From positions 6,987,190-7,051,189 of the forward strand of contig NC_021678.1 of assembly GCF_000247815.1 (NCBI RefSeq): a DNA stretch of 64,000 nt. Direction: 5' to 3'. The notes under the pieces were generated by a model that saw only the letters and a program-made list of their open reading frames with translations, was not told where the DNA came from and did not search any database. Of the stretch, positions 1 to 11,507 are shown piece by piece (within the stretch, counting starts at the first letter, position 1; every line of letters begins with the position of its first letter). The DNA is from Ficedula albicollis. Its lineage: Eukaryota; Chordata; Aves; Passeriformes; Muscicapidae. A program made the translations under genes and the position numbers.

Positions 1-3000
1 ATTCAGTTACAAATGCTACAATGAATTCTAACCAAATCTTCTCTGCTGAAGGAAAATATTTCAAGGTCAAATAAAGAATGCTCCACTGTGGAACAAACCC
101 TAGTGAGGAAATCATGCAAAGTGATCCTGGAGCAGAGTTTTCTTTAGTTCCAACTGCCTAAACACTGTCTTTGTTCGTACTTTTCTATAGCAGTGACATT
201 TTATACATATATCCTGTTCTGGAAGTGTTAATACTATCTCCAGATATGTTTACAAACTTTTGAAAAAAGTGGTCTGCGAGAAAAATGCTTAAAAATTCTG
301 TCAATAGAGAAGAAGACACCGTTTAAGCCTGTGGGCTGTTCAGCCAGAATGAAATACAGCCTTCAGGTCACAAAAAGCATGAAAGGATACGCCTGCTGGC
401 AGAACACAAGATGTACCTACTGTCATGAGCAGTCTAAGAAAAAGTCAGATTGGGAAGACTTTTAAAGATTACCTCCTCTGTTGGGGTGGAAGATACTACC
501 ACTACTTCAGCAGCACAAAGGGGATGAAAACTACCTTATTCAGAAAAGGCAGAGCCTTCAAACCTGCTGTTTAGAAGCCATGAACAATAAAAGATGGAGG
601 AAATTGCAAGAATAGAGGAAATTGCAAGGAATGGATAAAGGAGGAGATCTTTCTAGATTCCTGGGGAAAAAACCAGAAAACTAATCGGGTGGACAAGTCC
701 CGGAATGAAAAAACACGGTCAGAAAGACAGACTTTGGCAAGGCTTTGTTTTGTTGTCTGGAACACAACAGTCCTGACTGGAACCCAGTCAAAAACCAATG
801 AAGAAATACTAGAGAAATCTAAATAAGAATATGATAGAGTCTTTCCTCAGCACACCTTACATGACAGGAGGGATACTCTGCCTGTTCTAGAAGCTATGGC
901 TCTGGGACCAGGAGCCTCACTGGAAAACTGTTGGAAAGACTGAACTGGCCTTCTGGATGTACTCTGATCTTGATCATTCAGGCAGAATGGCAGCATAAAC
1001 CGTGAATTTGGAAACCTGAACTGAGAACACTACTTACAAGAGGTGGTAGAGCCACCAAATTGGTGGGCTGAGAAGAAAATTGCTAGTAGAATAGAAAAAA
1101 CTAATTTAAGATGAAAGAGATGAATCAGATAGTAATGGCTAACTCTTCCTGAATAAAAACAGCTTAGTTTTTGAGATTTGCAGAAGATATTTGAAATTTT
1201 AAATGAGGGGTGGGCTTGGCTTCTTCTTCTAGGGGACTGCTTCTCAGATGCTGGAGAGGTTAGAATTTCTCTTCCCTAAATTATTCCTCCTGCCATTGTA
1301 CTCACTAGGAGCTACTGATCTGCAGGGTTGAACCAGGGCTGGCAGAGGTGAGACTGACATATGGAAAAACAAGTAAGGAGCTCACGTGTCCCCTGGGCTA
1401 CCACAGAGCCTGTGGCTGGTTCCAGGCTTTGTGTCTTTGTGAATGATCTAAAGAGAGATCATATTTTTGTACTGCAGGCAACATTAAACAGAAGGAGCTG
1501 CAAGCACAAGATGGCTTAGAAGCCTAAGCAGAAAGTGCTACAATAGATTCTGTTACAGAATAAATAAAAGAATGCATCTGGGATCTCTAATCTGAAACAA
1601 ACAAAAGAAGAGTGAATATACACAGGAGACAATGATGATTAAAATGTTTTAAGTATAAAATGGACTAGAAATTAACTACAAAAGCTATATTATATGTTTG
1701 AGCTTCAACACAGCAATATCAACACTGGGAAAGAATAGTGATTCCGTAGGTGAATCTAGCATAAATACACATCAAGCATTTCAGTAGCCTTTAAAGGATC
1801 TCGTAGAGTTACAGTAAAGAATAATTGAATGAAAAGGGGCAGAAATAGAATAGCAGGAAAAATATAAATAGCTAATAATATATAACTTGGTCATTGCCAG
1901 ACAAAATAGCTCACAATCAATTATGAAGATTTGGGCATCATAAAGCTCTAAAAGAAGATGACAAGGAAGAAGGAAGGAAGGAAAAAAACCCTAAAAATTC
2001 ATTAATATAGAGGAAGAATTTGGGTGACCACATCTCTTGACACCAGAATATTGAATAGCCAGTTTCCAGAAAAGCCTCACTACTTAGTGACATCATTACT
2101 TATGATAAAAACAAGACAGGATGAAATACTTGCTGAAGTGGAAGACATAGGCAAATCATTAGTTTTCTTCTCTTTCACAACTCTAAAGGAGGTTGTTGCT
2201 CGGCTCCATTAAGTATTTTTCTCTTCTAACAATAAGGAATATGGGAAATCTTAGTCTCTGGCAAGAACGTAAAGCTAAAATAGAATTAGTAGTTTTCTTT
2301 GCAGCAAGAGAGCTTTTGATGTGATGCACTAGATTTTATCTCCCACCTGAAGCAGCATTATCATTTGTCCCAAAGAAAAAAAAAATCACAATGTTAAAGT
2401 TCAGCCAGCGTAGACATAATTTTATGGAAGAAATATATTTCTTAGTTGGCCATTCCACCACTCAAACCCTAGAAAAGTGATATGGTTTGCATTTTAAAGA
2501 GAGAGAATCTAAATTGCCAAATTTGCAGCCAGGGAGAGGAACAAACCAACAATAAGCATAACTATGAATTTTGTGTCCCATTAAAATGTCACAAATACAA
2601 GGACTTCTCTATTATGCTGGATACTGCATAAAAATATGAACTGTGCTCAGAAGTGTCATAATTTAAAAAAAACAAACAAACCTAGCAACTATTTAACAAG
2701 AAAGATTCAAGACACTAAGAATTACTGTGAAATTTGGATCTTGCAGTTGTCCCTCATGTGGGAGTCTACCTAGATATTTGATTTTTTCCCACCTCTCAGA
2801 TATACATGATGACATTTCAGAAATAGCAGTGATATTGCTCCATAATGCCAAAAAAGGGATTTGAAGATTGCATCCAAAGACTACATCCAAAGATTGCATC
2901 TGCTTTGTCCCTTCTGTTTGAAAGGTGAATATGTACACAATATGGCAAGGAAAATCCCAATTAATGAACTCCAGAAAAATATTTCTGAATCCTCCAATAA

Positions 3001-3959
3001 ATCCAGCATAATAATAAACTCCTGAAATAAATTAGAAAACATGAGACATGCTCAAATAATATGAAAAGCCAAAGATGCAAGCTGTTTACATAAACCAGAA
3101 ATGACATCTTAGCTTATATGATGTAATGTTTTTATACAAGCCCGGTAGACTAAACAGTTGTGATGGTGCCAAGTGTTTGGAAGGTGATGAAATTGGTTGA
3201 AACTGGCCAAGACACCAGTTCCAGCTCTGATCCTGATGCCTAAATACGTTCTTCAAATATATTAAGGCAGAAAAAAAGTTTAAAAGCATGTTAGTAAGAT
3301 TGTATAGTTCAAACCATCAATAGTTAGAAAATACCAGAATGAAGCATACTTGAATAACCTTAAATTGGACAGTTTGTTTAGATTATGATATAGCCTTTAA
3401 CTGCATGATTACGTACTAATTTTTCCACATAAATTCTGATTCATTCAGCATACATAATGAATAGTGCACATATAATGAACTATTTTTCTTGTAACAGCTA
3501 TTTGCTTTTGTTCAGCATGTAGTCCCAGGACTCATTTGCTACACATTATTCATATTCTTCTCTGAAGACAAAATTATGAATTTCATCATGGGTTTTTCCA
3601 TGCACCTCATGGGTTTTTCAGGCTACTACAGCCTCTGTCTGATTAACAAACATTCATTAGTTTATTTTGAAAACATTGCTGTGAGGGGAGGCAGCAATAT
3701 GCTTCTATTTTTCACATGGAAAACTGAGGCAGAGGAAACTTAATGTGGTTGATGTTCTCTTCAAAGCCTTTTTTTAAAAGTCCTACTCTCACAGAAGTTA
3801 GCAGCAGCCTCTACTGCTCTCTACTTGTCTCTGGGTACTCATGGTATCCTTCTCTGCTAGCAAATAACAAGGAGGATTTGTCATCCTGGGGGTGTGTGTG
3901 GCTTTGAAAGATGTCATCCACTGATACACACTGACCGTTCTCTGGCAGTCACACCAAAG

Positions 3960-4520
3960 CACGACCTCTTCTGTCCTGTTCCTTGAACTTATTCTTGTCC
4001 CACTTCCTTCTTCTTCCACAGTCACACTTCAAAAGTCCTTCATTCCTAAGGCTGTCCTTTCAGTCCCAGTCTCTCCGCTTAGCAAGCCCAAGTTCCATTC
4101 CTTTACTCCTGAGCTCTGTGGTCCAAACTGCCCATTAACCCCCATCTTGTACTTCCTCATTCTTCAAACTAATATAATCTGGGTGAACATGCCCTCACTT
4201 TTTAGCCCTCCAGTTTTACTTCCCTGATCATGCTGCCTGAACTTAGATTGCCTTCCTTGCTCCTTTATCTTCTTCTCCCATCCTCTTTCAGGGTTGTTTT
4301 GTCCAATTCCCATTTAACCAAATCCCCATATTGCAAGTCTTTCCTATTCTTCTGCCCTTGGCCAGTCACCTTCTCTAGTCTGTTAGCACCTCCGGGGCCA
4401 GTTTTCTTGCCTGACTCCCTCGTCTGTGTGCCCCAGGTTCCAGTATCCTCCTTGAAGGTTTGTTCTCTGCTCTTCTCCTTTCTGTATTTTGACAGGTGTA
4501 GTTTTGAGAGGTGCCTTCTG
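3960..4520 (+). other. Pyrimidine-rich intronic stretch
   Basis: This stretch is strongly enriched in C and T on the plus strand. That bias explains the long frame at 4230-4751, whose translation is mostly Leu, Ser, Pro, Phe and Cys without any domain. Being intronic and antisense to PHYHIPL, it is purine-rich in the transcript. I see no gene in it. Confidence 0.6.
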
Positions 4521-4539
4521 CTTTCTCTCTGTCTATGCC

Positions 4540-4680
4540 AACGAAGGGCAGGGCGAGGGGATGACGCGTCACCGCTCTCGGCTGGCGGGATCCACAGGCA
4601 CAGTGCATCGTCTGTAGGGGGAGCACGGCACAGCCACAGAGGAGCTTCGGGAAATTCAGCTGCGGACATCCAAGACTGTT
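4540..4680. promoter_or_regulatory. Small CpG-rich cluster in intron 1
   Basis: About 140 bases carry roughly nine CpG dinucleotides in otherwise CpG-poor sequence. They include a GC-box-like GGGCAGGGCGAGG and the 10-base palindrome TGACGCGTCA, a spaced relative of the CRE/ATF site. It lies about 3.7 kb downstream of exon 1. It could be an enhancer, an alternative promoter or an old insertion that kept its CpGs. Only base composition and these motifs are seen; function is inference. Confidence 0.3.
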
Positions 4681-6320
4681 CTACGAGGCCTATGAAAAGC
4701 TTGTTTTTTTCCAAGAGTTATGGTTGTCTGAAAACAGCTGTATTTCCATAGCATTGGTGTGCTCATGACACAGAAGACATCCATTAATCTACTCAAGGTT
4801 AAATCCCCAGGTAAGACTAATACAAATTTTATAAAAAGGTCACCAGAATGTTCAGCACTGATGAAACTTGCATGATGAAGCTTACAGAAGTATGGCTACA
4901 ATGTTCAAATATGGCAAAGAAAAAGAACAAATGCTAGACTTCTTCCTATACACGGAGGGAGTTCAACAGAATTCTGAGGAACTACACGTTAAACTGTACA
5001 TCTGACTGAGCTGTGCTATTAGACACGTAAAAGAATAAGAGCAAAAAATGCAAGATGCCTTTGAAAGTAACAGCTCATAACTGGCTTTAGAATGTTTGAA
5101 CCAAATCTTATCAGGAGTTTTTATATTAAAAAAATTTTCTAAATTTTATTATCGCTTATTTAACATTTGTAAGTTTTTAAGTTGCTTTGATTCATTAAGA
5201 AAGATGACAACGCCTGCAAAAACAACACTGAAAGAAACACAGAAAAAAAAAATCCAAAAATAGATGAACTGTCACAATATTATTAATTGCTTACTCCAGT
5301 TTCTAGATTTGTAGCTCCTGTATATTCCTCCACAGAAGGTATAACCCAGTTTGCTGAATACAAAATATCTCAATATTAATCCTCTCATCTTAGAAAACAA
5401 GAAAAATATTTTGCTATCTACATAAATTTTCGATTACTGCTTATGTTTTTACTGCAGTAATGCTTGCAATTCCAACTAAGTATATTGCAGAATTTGTCAT
5501 AGTTGGATGTATAATGTTATGATTTCACTGGCTGTCTTTACAGTTACTACAGCTTAAAGACCAAGGGTATTTTCAGAATATGAAAATCTAGTATATTTAT
5601 AACTTACTATGTATAATACATTGCTATTTATCACAAGACTTTGTTGAACATCAGCAATGCCAATCACCTTAAGAGCATCACCCTTTTCAACAAAGATACC
5701 CTAAAATAAATTGCAAGTATTTATAATACAAATGTACCCATGTACACACTCAGGGATCTAGGTATGGCATGTACATTTGTTCGCTTATCTCAAAGATGAA
5801 TGCCTTAACCTTTGCTTCCTGGTTTTCTGTTTCCATTAAAACAAGCTTTTTGATGCGTAAGTGCCACCTGTAGGAAATACCGGAGTGTGCTCAAGAGCAG
5901 CCCTGTGCCAACTGAGGCATCCGGCTGTCTCTCTGCCATTCCCAATTTAGGCACCTCCTTTGGAAATTCAGCCATGTATTGAGGAAGCAACGGCCCTGGA
6001 TGATGGCAGCTTGCTTGATGAATGTCAGTTTGAAAAGCCACATTGACAGGAAACTTGTTGTTTTCCAGTGAAGTCTAAACAGAAAGGAACTGAAATGAAA
6101 AATACTACATTTTTCCATTTGCTTGTCTGTATGACGTTAATCCATAGGAATCAAGCAGTCCTTCACTGCTGTATATTGATCCAAATAGAATTTGTCATGA
6201 TTAACATGGACTACTTCACTACAATTCCTTAGGGTACACAGATATGAAAGATTGCATAATTTATCTATTTTTAATTATATCTACTATTAATTACAAGGAA
6301 TATATGTAAAAGAGTGTTTT

Positions 6321-6338
6321 AAAAAAAAAAAAAAAAAA
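6321..6338 (+). repeat. A18 homopolymer
   Basis: Eighteen uninterrupted A's follow a T-rich stretch and precede an A/C-rich sequence. No recognisable retrotransposon body is attached, so it is recorded only as a homopolymer. Confidence 0.85.
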
Positions 6339-7243
6339 GAAAAACAACAACCAGTGTAATCTCCACTACTATAAACATCGTTCAGTTTTCTGTGGCAGTG
6401 AGTAAAGCATGAATGGATGGCAGTGCATGCATCTTAATACCAAAATTAAAAGAAAAAATAAAATAATTTCTAATGTAGCTATAAAAATAATACTGATAAA
6501 AATCTGATACTGATAAAAATAATAACTGAGAATTTTCAATGTCTTATTATTTTTTTTTAAATACTACAAGAAAAATAAAGAGCTTACAAAAATTAATATT
6601 TTTAAATGTTAGGGTCTACCTAGGTCAAAAAAGTGAAGTATTTAATCCCAATTTGTAAAAAATAACGGATCAAACTGGCCTGACTCCCTCTGTAACCATC
6701 AGCTTTAACAGTTATGCTCCAAAAATACACTCACTACAAGGAAATAGTTTCATTAATTCAACTGTACCAATCACTGATACAGTATCCCTATTTCTTGGTA
6801 CATTTACTAGGTAACATAAATTCCACATCCAAAGCACATTTTGGATCCAAAAATGAGAAGTTATTTTTAATAATTCGATGTGAAATGACAACATAGAAAT
6901 CATCTGGTATATGAGAACGAATAATATGCCACTCTACGAAAAAATATTAGTTCATTGTTTGACAGCCAGTGAGTCTGTTTAGTTTTGTCAGTCACAGTTG
7001 TATACAAACGACATGTCCCTTCTCCCTTAGTCAGCCGTCAGCGTCGCTCCGAGCACGTACACTTGTTTTGGCTGTCCCTCGTCACTACCTGACATTTATC
7101 TGCTTGCTTCAACACAGACAACCTCAAACACCCGCAGCTGCTGCTCTGAGCCCAAACTTCCTCTGCGTGGCGGGGGGCAGACGGGCGCCCGGCCGGGCAG
7201 CCGCGGTCCCCGGGCTCTGCGGGCGCGGCGCGGCGCGGCGGAG

Positions 7244-7684
<441 letters not shown>

Positions 7685-8281
7685 CCGCCTCCCTCCCGCT
7701 CCCCCCGCGCCCCAGCTTGCGAGCCCCCGCCTCGCTCCGCTCGCCGCCTCATGGCTCTCACGAGGGACCGGCAACAAGTCTGGCCGCTTGCCCGCGCCAG
7801 CCGGCACATCCGTCCGTCTATCTGAAGCACGGGAATTGCCCTGTAATACAAAGGACTCCGGAGACCGCGGGCAACAAAACCCCACCAGGGCCGCTACCCC
7901 ATCCCTAGCTGCGGACTCTCGGCAGCTCGGGCTCTGGCTCCCGTTGCTGCCTCTCCCAGAACAAGCCCCGGCGTCCATTCCTGGCAGGGGCAGGGTTGTG
8001 CATCAGGCTTGCCCGGGGTAATCGCACAGCAACGCCAGGCATGGTTTAGGGAGCGGCGGTTTTCCCTCCCTTCCCTCCAGCAAGGTGCAACCTTCTCTTC
8101 TTTTGTTCTACAATGGCAGGAGGGTGGCGGCAGCGGCGGGAAGGGTGGGGAACACTTGCACCTACAAATTCGTGGGGGATAACAAAGGACCATACGACGC
8201 GCGGATTAATTTGCATTAGCATCCATGAGGGCAGCAGCATTTTACGTCTTCAGGGATTAGCCGCGCCGAGCCCGGGCTTAC

Positions 8282-8387
8282 CGTCCCTATCGCAGAGCTG
8301 AATAGCCTCCAGGCTGAGGTTCTTGATCACCTCCTCGCAGGGGCTCGTGGGGCTGCCCATGGTGTGCGCCAGGCGCGGAGCCTCCAT
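8282..8387 (-). CDS. PHYHIPL: PHYHIPL coding exon 1 (partial gene)
   Basis: Read on the minus strand from the ATG at 8387, this gives 35 codons plus one base, beginning MEAPRLAHTMGSPTSP and containing EEVIKNLSLEAIQLCDRD. I recognise this as the N-terminus of phytanoyl-CoA hydroxylase-interacting protein-like; from memory the human protein begins MEVPRLDH and shares the EEVIKNLSLEAIQLCDRDG block. The exon ends G|GTAAG, a phase-1 donor. The start has a purine at -3 and G at +4. The full family protein is about 376 residues with a fibronectin type III domain after this segment, so about 10 percent is present here. Its molecular role is poorly known; it is a brain-enriched paralogue of PHYHIP. 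In human the gene lies between BICC1 and FAM13C. The 33-bp segment holding the start region is repeated upstream across a C37 run, which adds an out-of-frame upstream ATG. Confidence 0.92.
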
Positions 8388-8409
8388 CGCGCCCCTCACG
8401 GCTGGCTGC

Positions 8410-8450
<41 letters not shown>

Positions 8451-8482
8451 CCTCCATCGCGCCCCTCACCGCTGGCTGCAGT
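8380..8482. repeat. 33-bp direct repeat flanking a C37 run
   Basis: Positions 8380-8412 and 8450-8482 are identical except for one base (G at 8400, C at 8470). Between them is a run of 37 C's (8413-8449). The repeat covers the first bases of the PHYHIPL coding sequence and the 25 or so bases before it. On the minus strand the order is repeat, G37, repeat, rest of exon. The second ATG, at 8457, opens a frame that stops at 8287, out of frame with the real product. The arrangement suggests an assembly or polymerase slip at the homopolymer. Confidence 0.9.
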
Positions 8483-8830
8483 GGCTTGGCCGGGGGCTGG
8501 GGCTGGCCGGCTCCGGTGCAGAGCCGCGCGGCAGCGCTTCCCGGCGCCGCCCGGCTCGGCTGCGAGCGCTCGGCGGAGGAGGCGGGCGAGGAGCGGATTT
8601 GTCGCCGCAGCGAGCCGGGGAGGGGGCAGCGGCGAGGCGGGAGCCCGGCGCGCCCCGGGATCCGCGTTTAAAGGGGCCGCGGCCGCCGCCTCGGAACCGT
8701 CCCTTCCCCCTCCGCTCCTTATGTAACTGCGGCCGCACCTCCACGGGAAGCTCCCGGGGAGTCCAACCTCTCCGAGTCAGGCCCTGCAAGCGGCCGGCCC
8801 GGGTTCCAGCCGGTCTACCTCGAGCACAGC
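8388..8830 (-). promoter_or_regulatory. PHYHIPL: Presumed PHYHIPL 5' UTR and core promoter
   Basis: Going upstream from the ATG on the minus strand, the sequence stays very GC-rich with repeated GC boxes. A TTTAAA at 8667-8672 is the only TATA-like motif in the block and would place initiation near 8640, giving a 5' UTR of about 250 bases. No CCAAT box stands out. The transcription start is inferred; CpG-island promoters often start over a broad region. Confidence 0.5.
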
Positions 8831-8970
8831 TGCCCACCTCCGCGGCGTGGTTTGTTTCGAGGTTACTCCATAACCCGACAGAGTCGCCCAAGGCAGAACC
8901 GCCCCCAAGTCACCGTTAGCGGCTTCCCTTACCCTAAACGCACAGCCCACCATGACCGCTGGGTGCAATC

Positions 8971-11507
8971 ACACCCAACTGCAAGGGCTCTGCCATCCAC
9001 TCTGATCCTCCGATTATGAAAGATTTTGGAGAAAGAAATATTAGCCGGTTTTAGATTGACAAGCCTAGAAAAGCTGGCAGAAGGTTATTGATTGCAAGAG
9101 AGGGTGTGGGAATGAGCATTTCTGGCTATCTGTCCTCCACACTTCCCACCTGCCCTTTTTGTGGGAAGGAGAAATAATCCACGTGGTAGTGATGCCATTC
9201 CTATCAAGCCTTTTTGGAAAGTACTTATTTATCAGTTGCCAGCTTCAGGAACAAGAACAGGGCCAGAAAAGGAGAAAAATTAAAGAGTAATAGGATAATA
9301 AAACTTGTGTAGCACTGTGCCATCATCAGGTGTGACAGCTCAGCGCCCTCCCCACCATAGGCCTGCAGGCTGGAAAAAGGAGCAGCCTCTGGGCCTTAGG
9401 GGCTGCAGGAGCGCACTGCTTTCTCCAGATCTGGGACTGACTTTGGGATCTAGCTCACCCTGCTGGAATGGGATCACCAGTTTCCAGACAAAGTGGTTTA
9501 AGTCCATTTCCTACCACACATTAAAACAAGCATTCCTGGCACCTGTCTGCTGTTTCACCAAACCGAAATTGACCCCCTTTAGCCACTGATCATGAGACAT
9601 CAACACTGGTTGCATTGAGAAACAGCAGTTCATTGCATGTAGGCTCCCACCAAGACTGAGGCTGTGATATTTCTTGGTCAGCATTGCATGACAGCAAGTT
9701 CAGAGAGTCCCTAAAAAGTCCCTAATATCTTTCTGCAGTCCCAAGACCACCCAGTGTCTTCCCAGTCCTCAATGATCTAGCACAGTAGCAAGCACCATGC
9801 ACAGTTGGATGTCTGAGATTCCATTCTATATGATGGTTTCCAGGGACACTAATTTCTGAAAATCCAGGGGAGAAGGAGCAATGCTGAGCACCCTTCTGGG
9901 ACTGTGTACTCTTTATACACACATGCCTCACACACAGTCTTTATTGTTCATTTTTTCTTTTTCGTGCTCTTTATTTCTCTGGTGTTTTTAATAATGATGG
10001 AAAATGTGTGCAGAGGGGTCAGGCAGAGAAGAAATGGAATGAGTGGGAAGGGAACCTAAAGGGAGAGAAAATGAAAAGGAAGTAACAGGACGGGAGAGTG
10101 TGAGTCAGTGAGAGGTGGGAAGGGAGAGGAATATATGAATGAATGCACAGACAGAATGAGGACAAATATAGAATCAGAAAGGGAAGAAATTAAAGTGGGT
10201 GAGACTGCATTCATCAGGTTTTAATTTTGTCTCTGACAAGCATTAATTCCCTGGACTGAAGCAAAACCTTTCTCCTTGATATTGCAACAGTTCTTAGCAC
10301 ACAGGCATCTCCTACGTAAGGCTGGAAAATTTCTTTCTCTGAAGATGGTGTATTTAGTCCCTCAGCCTTATGTTCCACATTCACTCCCTTCCACAATGTG
10401 GCAGACACTTCAGCAGCTCACACAATCTTATTACTTCTTTGCTATAACATTATATAAAGTCCATTTGAAACAGACACTGTTCTTGAATACTAAGAGAATT
10501 CCCAATTTATTCTCTCTGCCTCTATTTTATACACCTTTCTCTCCTCTACTTCTTATTCTATGCAACTGAAATCAGGTTTTTAAGAATGGATGGATTTTGC
10601 ATAGCACTTTGGAAACAGACAGCTTTTGAGGCCATTCCTCAAAGTTGCATAGCACTTTGGAAACAGACAGCTTTTGGGGTGTCCCCATTCCTCAAAAGCC
10701 TCTCATTTCTCAGCTACCTTGTATCAATAATCCCTGTCTAAGATATATCTATTTCTTTCCCCACACCATTACAATTTTTTTTTAAGAAAAGACTGATTAA
10801 CTCTCTAAACACCAGCCAACTTCAGTGTAAGTGTAGGGCAGAGAAACCTTTTCCATAGCTCTGCTATTCTAAAGCTAGACCTGCCTGAGACAGTATTTTG
10901 CAGAGTCACACTTCAGACTGCATGCTTCCTTTAGCCTATCACTACTCCCATCACCTGGGCAAGGGATCAACAATTTCTAAAACTCAAATTACTCCCAGAT
11001 GTTATTCCATGCAATCATTTGGCAATGAATTTAGTCCTAGGTATTTCAGTCTCAGAGCATTCAATGCTCTCATGGCGTTTTTTCTCACCTGAGAGAGCTA
11101 TACTCTGCTTGTCTTAACAAGGAATATCATTGTCTGAGGCACAAGTTATGTTTGTGATAAAGGATGACAGAGTCTCAGCATATAAACAGAAAGTTTATTC
11201 TGTGACAGATTATCCCTGACAGTGTTTAGCAAAAAATGTCACATTTCACAAATATGGGTCAACATTATGTAATGGAAAGTCTGCCAATGGCAGCACAATG
11301 TTAGAGACAGCAGACTGTCATGTGTTTAGAACTGCAAAAGCTTGCAAAAAATTTATGGCAACAGCAACGTCTCATACTTTCAAAATTTAGATAAACAGAA
11401 TCTTACCAACTTCTGTAGTTTAACAACAACGTCTCTGTTATTACAGTAACCTCACACAAGGAGAGGAGGAAATGTGAGCTGTGACACACAGCTCTTGCCT
11501 GGCAAGG
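8971..11507. other. Upstream flank, no gene seen
   Basis: Ordinary mixed sequence lies upstream of the PHYHIPL promoter. It contains a purine-rich plus-strand stretch near 10.00-10.14 kb and a small tandem duplication at 10597-10699. The open frames here are short and match nothing I know. Confidence 0.6.
10597..10699 (+). repeat. 48-bp tandem duplication
   Basis: The block starting TTGCATAGCACTTTGG at 10597 recurs at 10645. The second copy has a few changes and a short insertion before CCATTCCTCAAA. Confidence 0.9.

Noticed and set aside
4230..4751. 173-residue plus-strand frame with overlapping minus frames
   Set aside because: Low-complexity pyrimidine-rich DNA; no domain, and open on both strands.
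8287..8469. 60-residue minus-strand frame with poly-Gly
   Set aside because: Reads exon 1 in the wrong frame after the C37 run. Kept only as a possible upstream frame, not as a gene.
8323..8919. 198-residue plus-strand frame antisense to PHYHIPL exon 1
   Set aside because: Open because of GC-rich composition; the coding strand is supported on the other side by a recognised protein segment and splice donor.
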